From contig NZ_PYWB01000001.1 in the NCBI RefSeq assembly GCF_003056345.1, positions 310,001 through 374,000 on the forward strand: a stretch of DNA of 64,000 nucleotides, given 5' to 3'. The stretch comes from Devosia submarina (lineage in GTDB: Bacteria > Pseudomonadota > Alphaproteobacteria > Rhizobiales > Devosiaceae). Positions 45,373 to 54,904 of this stretch are shown one piece after another (position 1 is the first letter of the stretch; every line of letters starts with the position of its first letter). The notes below the pieces were generated by a model. It had not been told where the DNA came from and did not search any database. It worked only from the letters and a program-made list of their open reading frames with translations. The position numbers and the translations under genes were made by a program.

Positions 45373-46122
45373 TTAGGTGCGGGGCTTGCTCCGCCCAAAC
45401 ACCAGCACCGTCTCCACATTCCCATCCCCACCCGCAATCGGCGACACCACCGACTGCCGGTGCACAAACCCCTGCGCCTCCATAAACGCAATCACATCAG
45501 CCAACGCCGTCTCGATGGCCGCAGGGCTGGTCACAATCCCGCCCTTGCCCACATTCTGCCGCCCCACCTCAAATTGCGGCTTGAACAGCACCACCGCCTC
45601 TGCCCCCGGCGTACACAGCCGCAGCGGCGCCTCCAGCACCTTGATCACGGAAACAAAGCTGATGTCCGACACCAGGAGGTCGATCGGCTCGGGGATCATC
45701 TCCGCGGTCAGATCCCGCGCATTGACCCCTTCCATGCTGACGACGCGATCGCTGCCCTTGAGCCGCTCATGAAACTGCTCATGACCCACATCCACGGCAT
45801 AGATGCGGCTAGCCCCGCGCTCCATCAGCACCTGCGTGAAGCCACCGGTGGAGGCCCCCACGTCAAGGCAAACCTTACCCTGGACATCGATGGCACCAGC
45901 ATCGAGCCCCGCCACCAGTTTCAGCGCCGCCCGCGATACATAGTTCGCCGCCGGATCGCTCAACTCCAGCGTGTCGTCGCGGCTGACCATCTGGTTCTGC
46001 TTATGCGCGAGAACGCCGTTGATGGTCACCGTGCCGCGCAGAATCGCATCGCGCGCCCGCGCCCGGCTGGGCACCAGCCCGCGCTGTTCCAGCGCCAGAT
46101 CGAGCCTGATCCGCTCGCTCAT
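45373..46122 (-). CDS. tlyA: TlyA-family rRNA 2'-O-methyltransferase
   Basis: A 249-residue protein. An N-terminal S4 RNA-binding domain (RLDLALEQRGLVPSRARARD) is followed by an RrmJ-like SAM fold with CLDVGASTGGFTQ near residue 83 and catalytic Lys/Asp positions. TlyA proteins 2'-O-methylate 16S and 23S rRNA cytidines, known to set susceptibility to some peptide antibiotics in mycobacteria. Its ATG overlaps the sco stop by four bases. Target nucleotides in this organism are inferred. Confidence 0.9.
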   Translation of the reverse strand: MSERIRLDLALEQRGLVPSRARARDAILRGTVTINGVLAHKQNQMVSRDDTLELSDPAANYVSRAALKLVAGLDAGAIDVQGKVCLDVGASTGGFTQVLMERGASRIYAVDVGHEQFHERLKGSDRVVSMEGVNARDLTAEMIPEPIDLLVSDISFVSVIKVLEAPLRLCTPGAEAVVLFKPQFEVGRQNVGKGGIVTSPAAIETALADVIAFMEAQGFVHRQSVVSPIAGGDGNVETVLVFGRSKPRT

Positions 46123-46718
46123 CCCTCGACCAGCCGCTTGACCTTGGCTAGCGCCGTATCATGGTCTTCCTCGTAGGACACCGTGCTCTGGAACGCACCA
46201 TTCTCGTCGATCAGGAAGGTGAGTGCAGTGTGGTTCACGAGGTAATTGGGGTCACCCGGCTCGCCCACCTTCTCGGAAAACACCCCGAACGCCTTCTTGG
46301 CATTCTCGGTCTGCTCAAGGCTGCTCCCGACAAGGCCGATGATCGTGGGATCGAACCCTTCCACATAATCCTTGACCATCTCAATCGTGTCGCGCTCTGG
46401 ATCGACCGAAACGAAAATGATGCGCAGATCCTCTGCCGTCAGCCCAAGCTCACTCCGCCAGGCCGTGGTTTCGGCAAGAGTCGTGGGACACACATCGGGG
46501 CAATAGGTAAAACCGAAGAATACCAGGCTCGGCGTCCCCCGCAGATCATCCTGCGTAAAGGCGCCTCCCTTGCTGGAATTGAGCGCGAACTCCTGGCCCG
46601 TGATGCCGAGCGGCCGCGCCGGTGGCCGGAACACGAACAGCGCCGTTGCGCCGATAGCCACAACAGCCACTAGCACCCAAAGAACGATGCGGAAATTTCG
46701 AAGTGCTTTGGAAGCCAT
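46119..46718 (-). CDS. SCO1/SenC-family copper-binding protein
   Basis: A 199-residue membrane-anchored thioredoxin-like protein. An N-terminal helix (IVLWVLVAVVAIGATALFVF) is followed by the copper motif C-X3-C in TYCPDVC (C73, C77) and the ligand His in LVNHTALTF. It helps insert copper into the CuA site of cytochrome c oxidase. It sits between xseB and tlyA; in many Rhizobiales dxs occupies this position. No cytochrome oxidase genes are in the window. Confidence 0.9.
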   Translation of the reverse strand: MASKALRNFRIVLWVLVAVVAIGATALFVFRPPARPLGITGQEFALNSSKGGAFTQDDLRGTPSLVFFGFTYCPDVCPTTLAETTAWRSELGLTAEDLRIIFVSVDPERDTIEMVKDYVEGFDPTIIGLVGSSLEQTENAKKAFGVFSEKVGEPGDPNYLVNHTALTFLIDENGAFQSTVSYEEDHDTALAKVKRLVEG

Positions 46719-46720
46719 GG

Positions 46721-46963
46721 TCAGGCGTCGAGCGGTTCGGTACCGGTAGCCTTGCCGTCGCGGCTGAGCGTAATCTTCTCGATCCGCGCCTCGGCCGTCC
46801 GCAGCAGCGTTTCGCAGTGTGCCTTCAGTGCTTCGCCGCGCTCATAGATCGCGATCGATTCAGCCAGGGGAGCCCGGCCTGATTCCAGCTTGCCGACGAT
46901 CTCTTCAAGTTGCTGAAGAGCTGCCTCGAAGCTGAGGGTCTTGATGTCGTCATTGTCGGCCAT
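46721..46963 (-). CDS. xseB: Exodeoxyribonuclease VII small subunit
   Basis: An 80-residue protein with the typical [19 protein letters not shown] start and coiled-coil body. It pairs with XseA (not in the window) to form an exonuclease that digests single-stranded DNA ends. It lies two bases before sco and nine bases after the HDAC stop. Confidence 0.93.
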   Translation of the reverse strand: MADNDDIKTLSFEAALQQLEEIVGKLESGRAPLAESIAIYERGEALKAHCETLLRTAEARIEKITLSRDGKATGTEPLDA

Positions 46964-46972
46964 GGCACAATC

Positions 46973-47920
46973 CTAGTCGTCGAGGCGCCCCACTGCGCCA
47001 TCCATCAGCATGGCCACATGGTTTGAAACCCCGCCGGCCAGGCCCTTGAGGTCATACCCACCTTCAAGAAGCGACACAATGCGGTTGCCACAATAGCGCT
47101 CGGCGACGTCCATCAACTTTCCGGTGAGCCAGCCATAATCACCCGATTGCCAATTGAGCTGGGCAAGCGGGTCGCGTTCATGTGCGTCGAAACCGGCCGA
47201 GATCAGCAGGAGGTCGGGCGAAAAATTGACGAGATCAGGAATGATACGCTCAAGATACGCCTCGCGCATGGTCTGGCCATCGGTTTGCGGATCAAGCGGC
47301 GCATTGCTGATATTGCCGACGCCTGTTTCGTCGGCCCGCCCGGTACCGGGATAAAGCGGCATCTGGTGGCTCGAGGCATAAAAGACACTCGGGTCTGCCT
47401 TGAAAATGTCCTGCGTGCCATTGCCGTGGTGCACATCAAAATCAATGATCGCCATCCGCTCCGCCCCATATTTCCGCTGCGCCTCGCGGGCAACAATGGC
47501 GACCGTGTTGATAAGGCAAAACCCCATAGGGCGGGCGATTTCAGCATGATGGCCCGGCGGGCGGATGGCGCAGAAGGCATTGTCCACCTCGCCGAGCAGC
47601 ACGGCATCGAGCGCATGGAGAGCGCCGCCAAGGCCGCTCGTCACCGTCGCCAGCGAGGTGGCCGAAATAAACGTATCAGCCTCGATCTGCCCAATTCCTT
47701 CCGCTGGTCGGGCCCGACGGAGAATGTCGAGATATCGTCCGTCATGCACCAGTTCCGCCAGCATCAGATCGCCCGTGGGTGCCTCGCGCCGCTTGAGCTT
47801 GTCGAAACGCGGCCGAGAGAGTGCCTCTTCCACGGCGCGGATGCGGTCAGCGCGCTCGGGATGGCCCTGCGGCGTCTGGTGATCGGCAAAGTTCGGCTGG
47901 CTGACGAGCAGGGTAGTCAC
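46973..47920 (-). CDS. Histone deacetylase-family (class II-like) protein
   Basis: A 315-residue zinc hydrolase of the arginase/deacetylase fold. Active-site segments are IRPPGHHAE (paired His), IIDFDVHHGNGTQDIF (Asp/His zinc ligands), and a later GFDAHERDPLA. Bacterial members deacetylate small acetylpolyamines or unknown substrates. The gene starts at a GTG. It heads the HDAC-xseB-sco-tlyA operon. Confidence 0.88.
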   Translation of the reverse strand: MTTLLVSQPNFADHQTPQGHPERADRIRAVEEALSRPRFDKLKRREAPTGDLMLAELVHDGRYLDILRRARPAEGIGQIEADTFISATSLATVTSGLGGALHALDAVLLGEVDNAFCAIRPPGHHAEIARPMGFCLINTVAIVAREAQRKYGAERMAIIDFDVHHGNGTQDIFKADPSVFYASSHQMPLYPGTGRADETGVGNISNAPLDPQTDGQTMREAYLERIIPDLVNFSPDLLLISAGFDAHERDPLAQLNWQSGDYGWLTGKLMDVAERYCGNRIVSLLEGGYDLKGLAGGVSNHVAMLMDGAVGRLDD

Positions 47921-47990
47921 GCCCTAGGATGCTCCAGATGATTCGCGACTGCGTCTTGACGTGCCACCGGGCCGTTGTCAAACAGGCGCC

Positions 47991-48941
47991 ATGTCCAACC
48001 CAGCCCAACAGCACATGAATGCCCTAACGGTGGCGCAAGCCGCCGAGTTGCTGCGCGCCGGCCGTGTTTGTGCATTTCCCACCGAAACGGTTTACGGCTT
48101 GGGCGGCGATGCGACCAATCCCGATGCGGTTCTCTCCATTTACGAAACCAAGGGCCGCCCGCGGTTCAATCCGCTGATCATCCATTGTGCCGACCTCGGT
48201 ATGGCTCAAACCTTGGCAGAGTTCTCGCCCCTGGCGCGCCGCCTGGCGACGCTCTGGCCGGGCTCGCTGACCATTGTCTTGCCTGCAAAACCGGGCAACG
48301 GCCTTGCTGGTATCGCAACAGCCGGTCTGAACACTGTTGGCCTGCGTGTGCCCAATCATCCGCTGGCAACAAAATTGCTCCGGACTGTCGGACGGCCCCT
48401 GGCAGCCCCTTCCGCCAATCCCTCCGGCAAACTCTCGCCCACCACGACCGAGCAGGTCTGGACTGGATTTGGGGGCAGGGTGCCGGTTCTGGATGGCGGT
48501 CCGTGCCAGGCGGGCTTGGAATCCACCATCATCCGGGTGGATGGCGATCGCCTCATCCAGCTTCGGGCCGGCGCTTTGGCGCGCGAGGAGATCGAACGGG
48601 CGCTCGATGTTCCAGTGGAATTGGTGGCGCAAGGCTCGGCGATAGCGGCCCCGGGCATGCTGGCAAGCCATTACGCTCCCGACGCGCAGATCAGGCTCAA
48701 TGCCGTGCCAGCCCAGGGCGAAGCCTATCTGGCGTTTGGTTCCGCCCAACCCTTCGAAGGGCCTACGCGAAACCTGTCGGAAAGCGGAAATCTGAGGGAA
48801 GCGGCACGGAACCTCTTTTCCATGCTCCATGAGCTTGACGCCGAAAGGGCAGGGGTGATCGCCGTCGCACCCATTCCTCAAACCGGGCTGGGCGAGGCGA
48901 TCAACGATCGCCTCCAACGCGCCGCTGCCCCGCGCAACTAG
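47991..48941 (+). CDS. L-threonylcarbamoyladenylate synthase (Sua5/TsaC)
   Basis: A 316-residue protein that makes threonylcarbamoyl-AMP for the t6A37 modification of ANN-decoding tRNAs. The N-terminal YrdC domain shows FPTETVYGLG, YETKGRPRFNPLI and SANPSGKLSPTT; the C-terminal Sua5 domain begins near residue 220. Both domains are present, so it is the longer Sua5 type. Start at the ATG at 47991; an ATG at 48015 is another candidate. A hairpin terminator follows immediately. Confidence 0.9.
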   Translation: MSNPAQQHMNALTVAQAAELLRAGRVCAFPTETVYGLGGDATNPDAVLSIYETKGRPRFNPLIIHCADLGMAQTLAEFSPLARRLATLWPGSLTIVLPAKPGNGLAGIATAGLNTVGLRVPNHPLATKLLRTVGRPLAAPSANPSGKLSPTTTEQVWTGFGGRVPVLDGGPCQAGLESTIIRVDGDRLIQLRAGALAREEIERALDVPVELVAQGSAIAAPGMLASHYAPDAQIRLNAVPAQGEAYLAFGSAQPFEGPTRNLSESGNLREAARNLFSMLHELDAERAGVIAVAPIPQTGLGEAINDRLQRAAAPRN

Positions 48942-48967
48942 CCTCCGGCGTGCCGGAGGCTTGTCTT
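48941..48967 (+). terminator. Rho-independent terminator of the tsaC/sua5-like gene
   Basis: GCCTCCGG - CGTG - CCGGAGGC, an 8-bp stem overlapping the stop codon by one base, followed by TTGTCTT. The convergent dnaJ-like gene ends at 48966, so the T-rich tail overlaps its stop. Confidence 0.75.
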
Positions 48968-49919
48968 ACTGATTGTCACGCACCTTGTAGGGCTTTTGAT
49001 CCCGCATAAAGCGCGCCAGCGCCTCAAGATCAGGATCGCCCCCCGGCGGCAGAACCACCTTGAGGTTCACATAAAGGTCGCCGTCGCCATAAAGCCCCTT
49101 GCCCTTGAGGCGCAAAGCCTTGGCCGTGTCGATCCCCGGCGGCAGGTTCAGCTCCACCGAACCATCCAGCGTCGGCACGCGCACCTTGGCGCCCAAAACC
49201 GCCTCGTAAAGCGTGATTGAGACATCGGTGCGCAAATCCGCCCCATCCCGGCGGAACTGCTTGGACTTCTCGAAGCGTACGGTCACCAGGGCATCGCCCG
49301 GCTCCCCAACACCCGGAGAACCCTGGCCCTTGAGGCGGATCTGCTGTCCTTCCTCGAGCTTTTCCGGCAGCTTGACGGAAAGCACCTTGCCCGAAGGCAT
49401 GCGGACGGGAATGGAGCCACCCTTGTGGGCGTCTTCCAGCGATACCGTGGCGTTGACCACGATGTCGTCGCCCTTGATGCGCGCACCGCCACCGCCGCCA
49501 CCACCAGTCGCCGTTCCCGCAAAGGGGTCCCATTGCGCTCCACCGGCCGTGCGGGTGCCCCCGCGCTGCTGGCCGCCAAAGCCGCTCATGAACTCTTTGA
49601 GGATATCTTCTGCCGAAAATCCGCCCTGCGCCGTCCGCGCGCCACGGGGGCCGCCGAACCCGCCCGGATTGAACCCGGCGAATTTGGGATTGCCGTCGGC
49701 GTCGATCTCGCCGCGGTCATATTGCGCCCGCTTGGCCGCATCGTTGAGCAGATCATAGGCATTCGTTGCCTCGGCGAACTTGCCGTGGGCCGTAGGATCA
49801 TCCGGATTTTGGTCGGGGTGATACTTCTTGGCCAGCTTGCGATAGGCGGACTTGATGTCCTTTTCGCTTGCCGATCTTGGCACCCCAAGCACGGTGTAGG
49901 GATCGCGCATGTTGTCCAT
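48966..49919 (-). CDS. DnaJ-family (CbpA-type) co-chaperone
   Basis: A 317-residue type II Hsp40. The J domain (residues 5-70) has the HPD motif in [11 protein letters not shown], which stimulates DnaK. A Gly-rich linker follows ([10 protein letters not shown]), then the substrate-binding C-terminal domains; there is no zinc-finger, unlike DnaJ. It is divergent from pdxH, as in other Rhizobiales. It is likely a CbpA-like accessory chaperone. Confidence 0.9.
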   Translation of the reverse strand: MDNMRDPYTVLGVPRSASEKDIKSAYRKLAKKYHPDQNPDDPTAHGKFAEATNAYDLLNDAAKRAQYDRGEIDADGNPKFAGFNPGGFGGPRGARTAQGGFSAEDILKEFMSGFGGQQRGGTRTAGGAQWDPFAGTATGGGGGGGARIKGDDIVVNATVSLEDAHKGGSIPVRMPSGKVLSVKLPEKLEEGQQIRLKGQGSPGVGEPGDALVTVRFEKSKQFRRDGADLRTDVSITLYEAVLGAKVRVPTLDGSVELNLPPGIDTAKALRLKGKGLYGDGDLYVNLKVVLPPGGDPDLEALARFMRDQKPYKVRDNQ

Positions 49920-50017
49920 TCAATTTGTGGGAGGCGTTGCTTTGCCCGATTTTCGTGCCCTATATGGCTATGGGCCTCGGCAATGTCCAGTTTCGCTGAC
50001 GCAAGAGATAAGCTAAA

Positions 50018-50641
50018 ATGTTGCAAACCTTGACCGAACGTTTGTTTGACGACGGCGACCGGTCCGATCTCGATCCCTTCGCCATCTTCGAAGAATGGTT
50101 CGCCCTCGCTAGGGAAGCTGAACCCAACGACCCCCACGCCATGGCGCTCGCCACTGCGGACGCAGAGGGCATGCCCGATGTGCGCATGGTCCTGCTCAAT
50201 GCGCGCGACGAGCGGGGCTTTTGCTTTTTCACCAATTTCGAAAGCGCCAAGGGCCAGCAACTCCTCGCTAATCCCAAGGCGGCCATGGTGATGCATTGGA
50301 AGTCGCTCCGCCGCCAAGTCCGCATGCGTGGTCCCGTCGAGCACGTCTCGGCTGCCGAAGCCGACGCCTATTTCGCCACCCGCCACAAAAACAGCCGTAT
50401 CGCCTCTGCCACGTCCAAGCAGTCGCGACCCGTCGCCAGCCGCGCCCAGATGCTCGATGAAGTTGAATCTCTGACCAAACAGATCGGCACCGGCGAGGCA
50501 CCACGGCCCGTCCATTGGTCCGGTTTCCGCATTGTCCCCACCAGCATCGAATTCTGGAAGGACGGCGAGTTCCGCCTCCATGACCGTGTCCGCTTTACTC
50601 GGGACGGCGGTGGCTGGACCAGCACGCGGCTTTATCCCTGA
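50018..50641 (+). CDS. pdxH: Pyridoxamine 5'-phosphate oxidase
   Basis: A 207-residue FMN enzyme that oxidises pyridoxamine/pyridoxine phosphate to PLP. Characteristic segments are DPHAMALATADAEGMPDVRMVLL at the FMN site, RQVRMRGPVE and SRIASATSKQS, and the C-terminal RLYP. Length is typical. The gap to the divergent dnaJ-like gene is 98 bases. Confidence 0.95.
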   Translation: MLQTLTERLFDDGDRSDLDPFAIFEEWFALAREAEPNDPHAMALATADAEGMPDVRMVLLNARDERGFCFFTNFESAKGQQLLANPKAAMVMHWKSLRRQVRMRGPVEHVSAAEADAYFATRHKNSRIASATSKQSRPVASRAQMLDEVESLTKQIGTGEAPRPVHWSGFRIVPTSIEFWKDGEFRLHDRVRFTRDGGGWTSTRLYP

Positions 50642-50671
50642 TCGGCAACCTCAACCGGCCGGAGGCTGCGC

Positions 50672-51880
50672 ATGGTTGAGACCAAAGCCAATGCTGCGGT
50701 CGTTTTCACCGGCTCCCAGCGCGAACTGGCCGGCATCCTGCTGCGCGGCTACGCTCTGCTGGTGCCAACCATTGGCCTCTATCGCTTTTGGCTCACCAGC
50801 TGGAAGCGCCGCTTCTACTGGTCTCACACATCAATCGGCGGGGACCGGCTGGAATATACCGGCGACGCCAGCCAGCTCATGCTCGGCTTCCTCCTGGCCC
50901 TTGCTGTGTTCGTGCCGCTCTACGGCATCTTCTTTTATCTCTCTACCCTCTCGTCGGAAGCCGCCCTCATCGGCTACGGTGCCATTGGCATCTTTGTCTG
51001 GTTTCTCTCAGGCTACGCCATATATCGCGCGCGTGATTTCCGCCTGTCCCGGACCCTGTGGCGCGGCATCCGGTTTGATCAAGGCGGCAGCGCCTGGGGC
51101 TACGCCTGGCGCCGCTTCGGTTGGTCCGTGCTGATGATCATGACGGGCGGGCTCGTCTATCCCTTCATGGCCGCCAATCTCTGGCGCTACCGCTATTGCA
51201 ACACTTGGTACGGCGATCGTCAGTTCGGCTTCACCGGCAATTGGAGGCAGATCGCCTGGCCCTATTACCTCAGCTACATGGCCGTGTTGATCATCACCGT
51301 CCTATCGATCTGGAACGGGGCAGGGTCCGGCATTTTCCCTTTTGGCCTGGCCTCCTTCAACCCTTCAGCGCTTCCACCCCTCGCCACTGGAGCCGCTTTT
51401 TGCGCCCTATGGGTGCTGTTCTACCAATCGCGCGAAATCAGCCGCATGTTCTCCGCCGTTCGCCTGGGTTCGGCCGAACTGACGGTGCACATTCGCGCGC
51501 GAAGCCTGCTCTGGATTTACGGGCAGTTCGCCCTCGCCCTGCTCGGCACCTTCGTTCTGCTTCTTGTTGGCGGCGCCATTGTCCTCGGCAGTCTTGCGGC
51601 CGACGCCTTTGCCGACAACCATTTCGACGCTCAGATATTTCTTGGCTACCTTCAAAGCAGTATTGCCACTGTGATCGCATTTGTGCTGGGCTATCTGCTG
51701 CTCCTGGGCGCCTTTACCGCCACAAAGGAGCTGTTCATCGGCTATGGTTTCTGGCGGCTTGTTGCTCAAGGCGCTGATATCTCCGGCCTCCAAAGCCTGG
51801 AAAATGTCCAAGCCCGCGCGGAGGACAAAGCCCTTCTTGGCGAAGGCCTTGCCGACGCACTCAACGTGGGAGCCTATTGA
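50672..51880 (+). CDS. DUF898/YjgN family membrane protein
   Basis: A 402-residue inner-membrane protein. The N-terminus FTGSQRELAGILLRGYALLVPTIGLYRFW and the RFYWSHTSIGGDRLEYTG segment identify the YjgN/DUF898 family; ten or so hydrophobic helices follow. GGAGG is six bases before the ATG. Function unknown. Its stop overlaps the M48 peptidase start (TGATG), so they are coupled. Confidence 0.87.
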   Translation: MVETKANAAVVFTGSQRELAGILLRGYALLVPTIGLYRFWLTSWKRRFYWSHTSIGGDRLEYTGDASQLMLGFLLALAVFVPLYGIFFYLSTLSSEAALIGYGAIGIFVWFLSGYAIYRARDFRLSRTLWRGIRFDQGGSAWGYAWRRFGWSVLMIMTGGLVYPFMAANLWRYRYCNTWYGDRQFGFTGNWRQIAWPYYLSYMAVLIITVLSIWNGAGSGIFPFGLASFNPSALPPLATGAAFCALWVLFYQSREISRMFSAVRLGSAELTVHIRARSLLWIYGQFALALLGTFVLLLVGGAIVLGSLAADAFADNHFDAQIFLGYLQSSIATVIAFVLGYLLLLGAFTATKELFIGYGFWRLVAQGADISGLQSLENVQARAEDKALLGEGLADALNVGAY

Positions 51881-53028
51881 TGGCCATCCCCGCGCGCTTC
51901 CACGATGGTCTGACTGCCGCCGTGCGCGACGTCGCTCTCGACTACGAAAAGCGCGGCGCCTCGGGCACGCTGATCATCCGCGACCCGGTGACCGCAATGG
52001 AACTCGCGCGCTGGCCGGCTGGTAACCTCTACACCGTCAATGCGCCTCGGCATGTGCTGCGTCTTGCGGCCACGGGCCAGCCCACGGGTGCCCGGGTGAT
52101 CGTGGAAGGCCGCGAAGACATAGCCCGCATCCGGGCCACATTGCCGGTGCTGGCGCACAAGGCGCAGCAGGAAACCAGGCGGCAGGTGCGTATCGCCCTC
52201 ACCGCCACCCTGGCGCTTGCTTCCGTGATCGCCGCCTACCTCTTTGGCGTGCCACTTCTTGCCACCCGCATCGCCAGTGTCGTGCCCCCAGCCTGGGAAC
52301 AATCCTTGGGCAACACAGTTGCCCAACAGATGGAGGCTGGCCTGGCGCAAAGCGGTGGTTTTGAAATCTGTGATCCCAACCCGCAAAGCCTCGCCAACCA
52401 GGCGCTTCAGCGCTTTGGCATCGAAGCCATGCGCGGCTCCGGATCGCCCTTCACCCTCGACATCAAAATCGTGCGCTCCGACATTCCCAACGCCTTTGCC
52501 CTGCCGGGCGGCCGTGTCTACTTCTTTTCGGCTTTGCTGGATCGAGCAACCAGCCCGGATGAATTCGCCGGCGTCCTTGCGCACGAGATCGGCCACGTCG
52601 TTTATCGCCACGGGCTGGAGCAATTGATTTCCACCGCCGGCACCGGCGCCCTGATCGGCTTTATCCTCGGAGACATGACGGGCCTCTCCGTCGCTGCCGG
52701 CCTGGGCTCTACCCTGATCGATGCGCGCTTTTCCCGCCTCGCCGAAAGAGAGGCCGATGCCTATGCAGCGTCCCTGGCGCATAGGCTCGACTTCAACCCT
52801 GCCGGCCTTGCCGATTTGATCGCCCGTGTCAGCGAAGACGACCAATTCGCCCAGGCTCTGGCGCTGTTCAACACCCACCCTTTGACCACCGATCGCAAGG
52901 CCGCTTTGGAAATCCTCGCCGCACAACGACCCAGCGGGCTCGAGCCGCCCTTCTCTCCAGCCGAATGGGCTGCTATTCGCAGCATGTGCGGGGATCCACC
53001 CTTGCTGCCAAAGATCAAGACACCATGA
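51880..53028 (+). CDS. M48-family zinc metallopeptidase
   Basis: A 382-residue membrane-anchored peptidase. A hydrophobic segment lies near residues 108-125 (IALTATLALASVIAAYLFGV). The zinc motif is HEIGHVVYRH near residue 235, and the third ligand Glu is in EREADAYA further downstream. Family members (BepA, HtpX-like, Oma1-like) do membrane or outer-membrane protein quality control. ATG at 51880 overlaps the DUF898 stop; a TTG three bases earlier is possible but not needed. Confidence 0.88.
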   Translation: MAIPARFHDGLTAAVRDVALDYEKRGASGTLIIRDPVTAMELARWPAGNLYTVNAPRHVLRLAATGQPTGARVIVEGREDIARIRATLPVLAHKAQQETRRQVRIALTATLALASVIAAYLFGVPLLATRIASVVPPAWEQSLGNTVAQQMEAGLAQSGGFEICDPNPQSLANQALQRFGIEAMRGSGSPFTLDIKIVRSDIPNAFALPGGRVYFFSALLDRATSPDEFAGVLAHEIGHVVYRHGLEQLISTAGTGALIGFILGDMTGLSVAAGLGSTLIDARFSRLAEREADAYAASLAHRLDFNPAGLADLIARVSEDDQFAQALALFNTHPLTTDRKAALEILAAQRPSGLEPPFSPAEWAAIRSMCGDPPLLPKIKTP

Positions 53029-53097
53029 CCGCTTCCCCGCATAATCCATCCCGCAGAACCTGGAAGCAGCCATCGGCTGCCCTGTCGTGAACCTGCC

Positions 53098-53913
53098 TTG
53101 CGTATTCTGATCCGCACTTCCAAACTCGCCATCTGGGCGCGCCGGCTCGGCAGCGTCGCCGTGCCGCTGGTCGTCATCTCGGTCCTGCTGCACCGTTTCC
53201 GCCTCATCAGCGGCGACCTGTTTCTGGCGGCTGCGGCCCTGGCCTTCTGTGTCGCGCTCGTTGCCGTGCTGACTTCATTGGCAGCTCTTGTCCGCCTCTG
53301 GTACAGTGGCGACCAGGGCTGGAGCAAGGCGCTGCTGGGTCTCGCCTTGGGCGTTTTGTGCCTGCTGCCCTTTGCCTTTTACGGCGCCTTGGCCCTGCGC
53401 TACCCAGCCGTCACCGACATCGCAACAACCGACCGCAGCCTCCTGCCGCTGGTGTTTGAACCCGGCACGGCAGATATGCCGCCGCCCAAAATGCTCTCGC
53501 CTGCCGAGCAGGAAGCGATCTTTCCCAATATTGTCACCCGCACCTATCCGCTGAACCAGGCGCAGACTTTTGAGCTGATCCGCGATCAGGTGGCCAGCAA
53601 TGGCTGGGAGATCAGGGCCGAGCGCGCCGTGTCACCCGGCACGGCCCGCCAGATCAACGCCCAGATCGTGACCTTGCCCGGTTGGCGCGAGGAGGCGGTT
53701 ATTCGCGTTTCTGGAGATGATCAGAGCGCCAGTGTCGACATGCGCTCCGTTTCGCTCAATGCTCCCCACGATTTTGGCAGCAATGGCCAGCGGCTGGAGA
53801 GCTTTCTGACCAATCTAGACGATGCCATCACAACGCTTCTGGTGGAAAATCCCGACATCAACCTCCCAACGCCCGTGGAACCCGAAGGCGACGTTCAGCC
53901 ACCTGCTTCGTGA
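53098..53913 (+). CDS. DUF1499 domain membrane protein
   Basis: A 271-residue protein that appears to start at a TTG. The first 100 residues hold three membrane helices; the C-terminal part has RTYPLNQAQTFELIRDQVASNGWEI and ends in an acidic Pro-rich tail, consistent with DUF1499. Function unknown. It follows the DUF898 and M48 genes by 69 bases and may belong to the same transcript. Its 3' end overlaps the convergent MBL gene by 19 bases. Confidence 0.7.
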   Translation: MRILIRTSKLAIWARRLGSVAVPLVVISVLLHRFRLISGDLFLAAAALAFCVALVAVLTSLAALVRLWYSGDQGWSKALLGLALGVLCLLPFAFYGALALRYPAVTDIATTDRSLLPLVFEPGTADMPPPKMLSPAEQEAIFPNIVTRTYPLNQAQTFELIRDQVASNGWEIRAERAVSPGTARQINAQIVTLPGWREEAVIRVSGDDQSASVDMRSVSLNAPHDFGSNGQRLESFLTNLDDAITTLLVENPDINLPTPVEPEGDVQPPAS

Positions 53914-54809
53914 AGCGTGATCCGGAGGCCCAAAAGCCCCCGGGAAACCAACAGCCGGTTCTGTGCCGCCAGATACTCCACATGCGCCGCTACGGTCATC
54001 CGTGCCGCCCGCCGAACGGGCCAGGTTTGCTGCGGATAGATCGCGGCAACAATTGCCCCGATCGTCCGCGCACCGCGCTGCACCGCATCGACAATCTGCC
54101 CATTGCGCAATTCCCGATGCGCCCGGAGCGATCGGGCAAATGCCGGGCCGTCCTCGATAGGCCCGCCATGAGCCGGATGATAGCGCCGATAGGGCAGGGC
54201 GGTGATTTTGTCGAGCGAGCCGAAATAATCAGCTATCGAGCCATCGGGCACAGCAATCAGCGTTGAATTCCACCCCATTACATGGTCCCCGCTGAGCAGC
54301 ATGTCACCACAGCCGAACGCAAGGTGATTAGCACAATGCCCAGGCGTGGCATGGACCGTGACTTGGAGGTCCCCCACCCGGATCGTCTCCCCATCCACTA
54401 CAACACGATCGGGCACCAATCCCCAGTCGCTTGAGCCACGCAGCCGATTGCGCTCGAATCGATGCAAGGGACGGGACAGCCGATGTGCACCACCGAACCA
54501 TAATGGCGCCCCTAGGTGCCGAGCCAGCCGCCCTGCCAATGCAGAATGATCACGATGAGTGTGCGTCAGCACAACGGCGTCCACCGGCCGGCCCGCAATA
54601 GCCTGCAGCAGTGCAGCAAGATGACGATCATCGTCCGGCCCGGGATCAAGCACAGCCAGCCGTTCATGGCCAAGCAGGAAACTATTGGTGCCGGTAAACG
54701 TATAGGCACTGCTGTTGGGCGCCGTGATCCGCACCAGCCCCCCGGCAACCTGAACCGGCTGCCCCGTTTGTGGATCGAATTGCTTGTCGAAGACCAGGGG
54801 GGCAGCCAT
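53895..54809 (-). CDS. Metallo-beta-lactamase fold hydrolase
   Basis: A 304-residue protein with the metal motif HTHRDHSAL (H-x-H-x-D-H), later HATPGHCANH and SGDHVMGW. It resembles LACTB2-like RNases/hydrolases, which cut single-stranded RNA or thioesters; no lactamase claim is made. ATG at 54809 used; a GTG three codons earlier is possible. It is divergent from bioY. Confidence 0.85.
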   Translation of the reverse strand: MAAPLVFDKQFDPQTGQPVQVAGGLVRITAPNSSAYTFTGTNSFLLGHERLAVLDPGPDDDRHLAALLQAIAGRPVDAVVLTHTHRDHSALAGRLARHLGAPLWFGGAHRLSRPLHRFERNRLRGSSDWGLVPDRVVVDGETIRVGDLQVTVHATPGHCANHLAFGCGDMLLSGDHVMGWNSTLIAVPDGSIADYFGSLDKITALPYRRYHPAHGGPIEDGPAFARSLRAHRELRNGQIVDAVQRGARTIGAIVAAIYPQQTWPVRRAARMTVAAHVEYLAAQNRLLVSRGLLGLRITLHEAGG

Positions 54810-54904
54810 TGCACTCACGATTTTGGCACATTAAGAAAGTGGTGACGTAAACCGCTGCCGTGTCTTACGCAAACAGCGGGCGCCCTAAGTACGAAAGGTT
54901 TGAA

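Noticed and set aside
45373..46122. Hemolysin function for TlyA
   Set aside because: The S4 plus RrmJ-like fold fits an rRNA methyltransferase; the hemolysin name is historical.
51874..53193. A 439-codon frame opposite the M48 peptidase
   Set aside because: Shadow frame; the HEIGH motif and coupling to DUF898 identify the sense gene.
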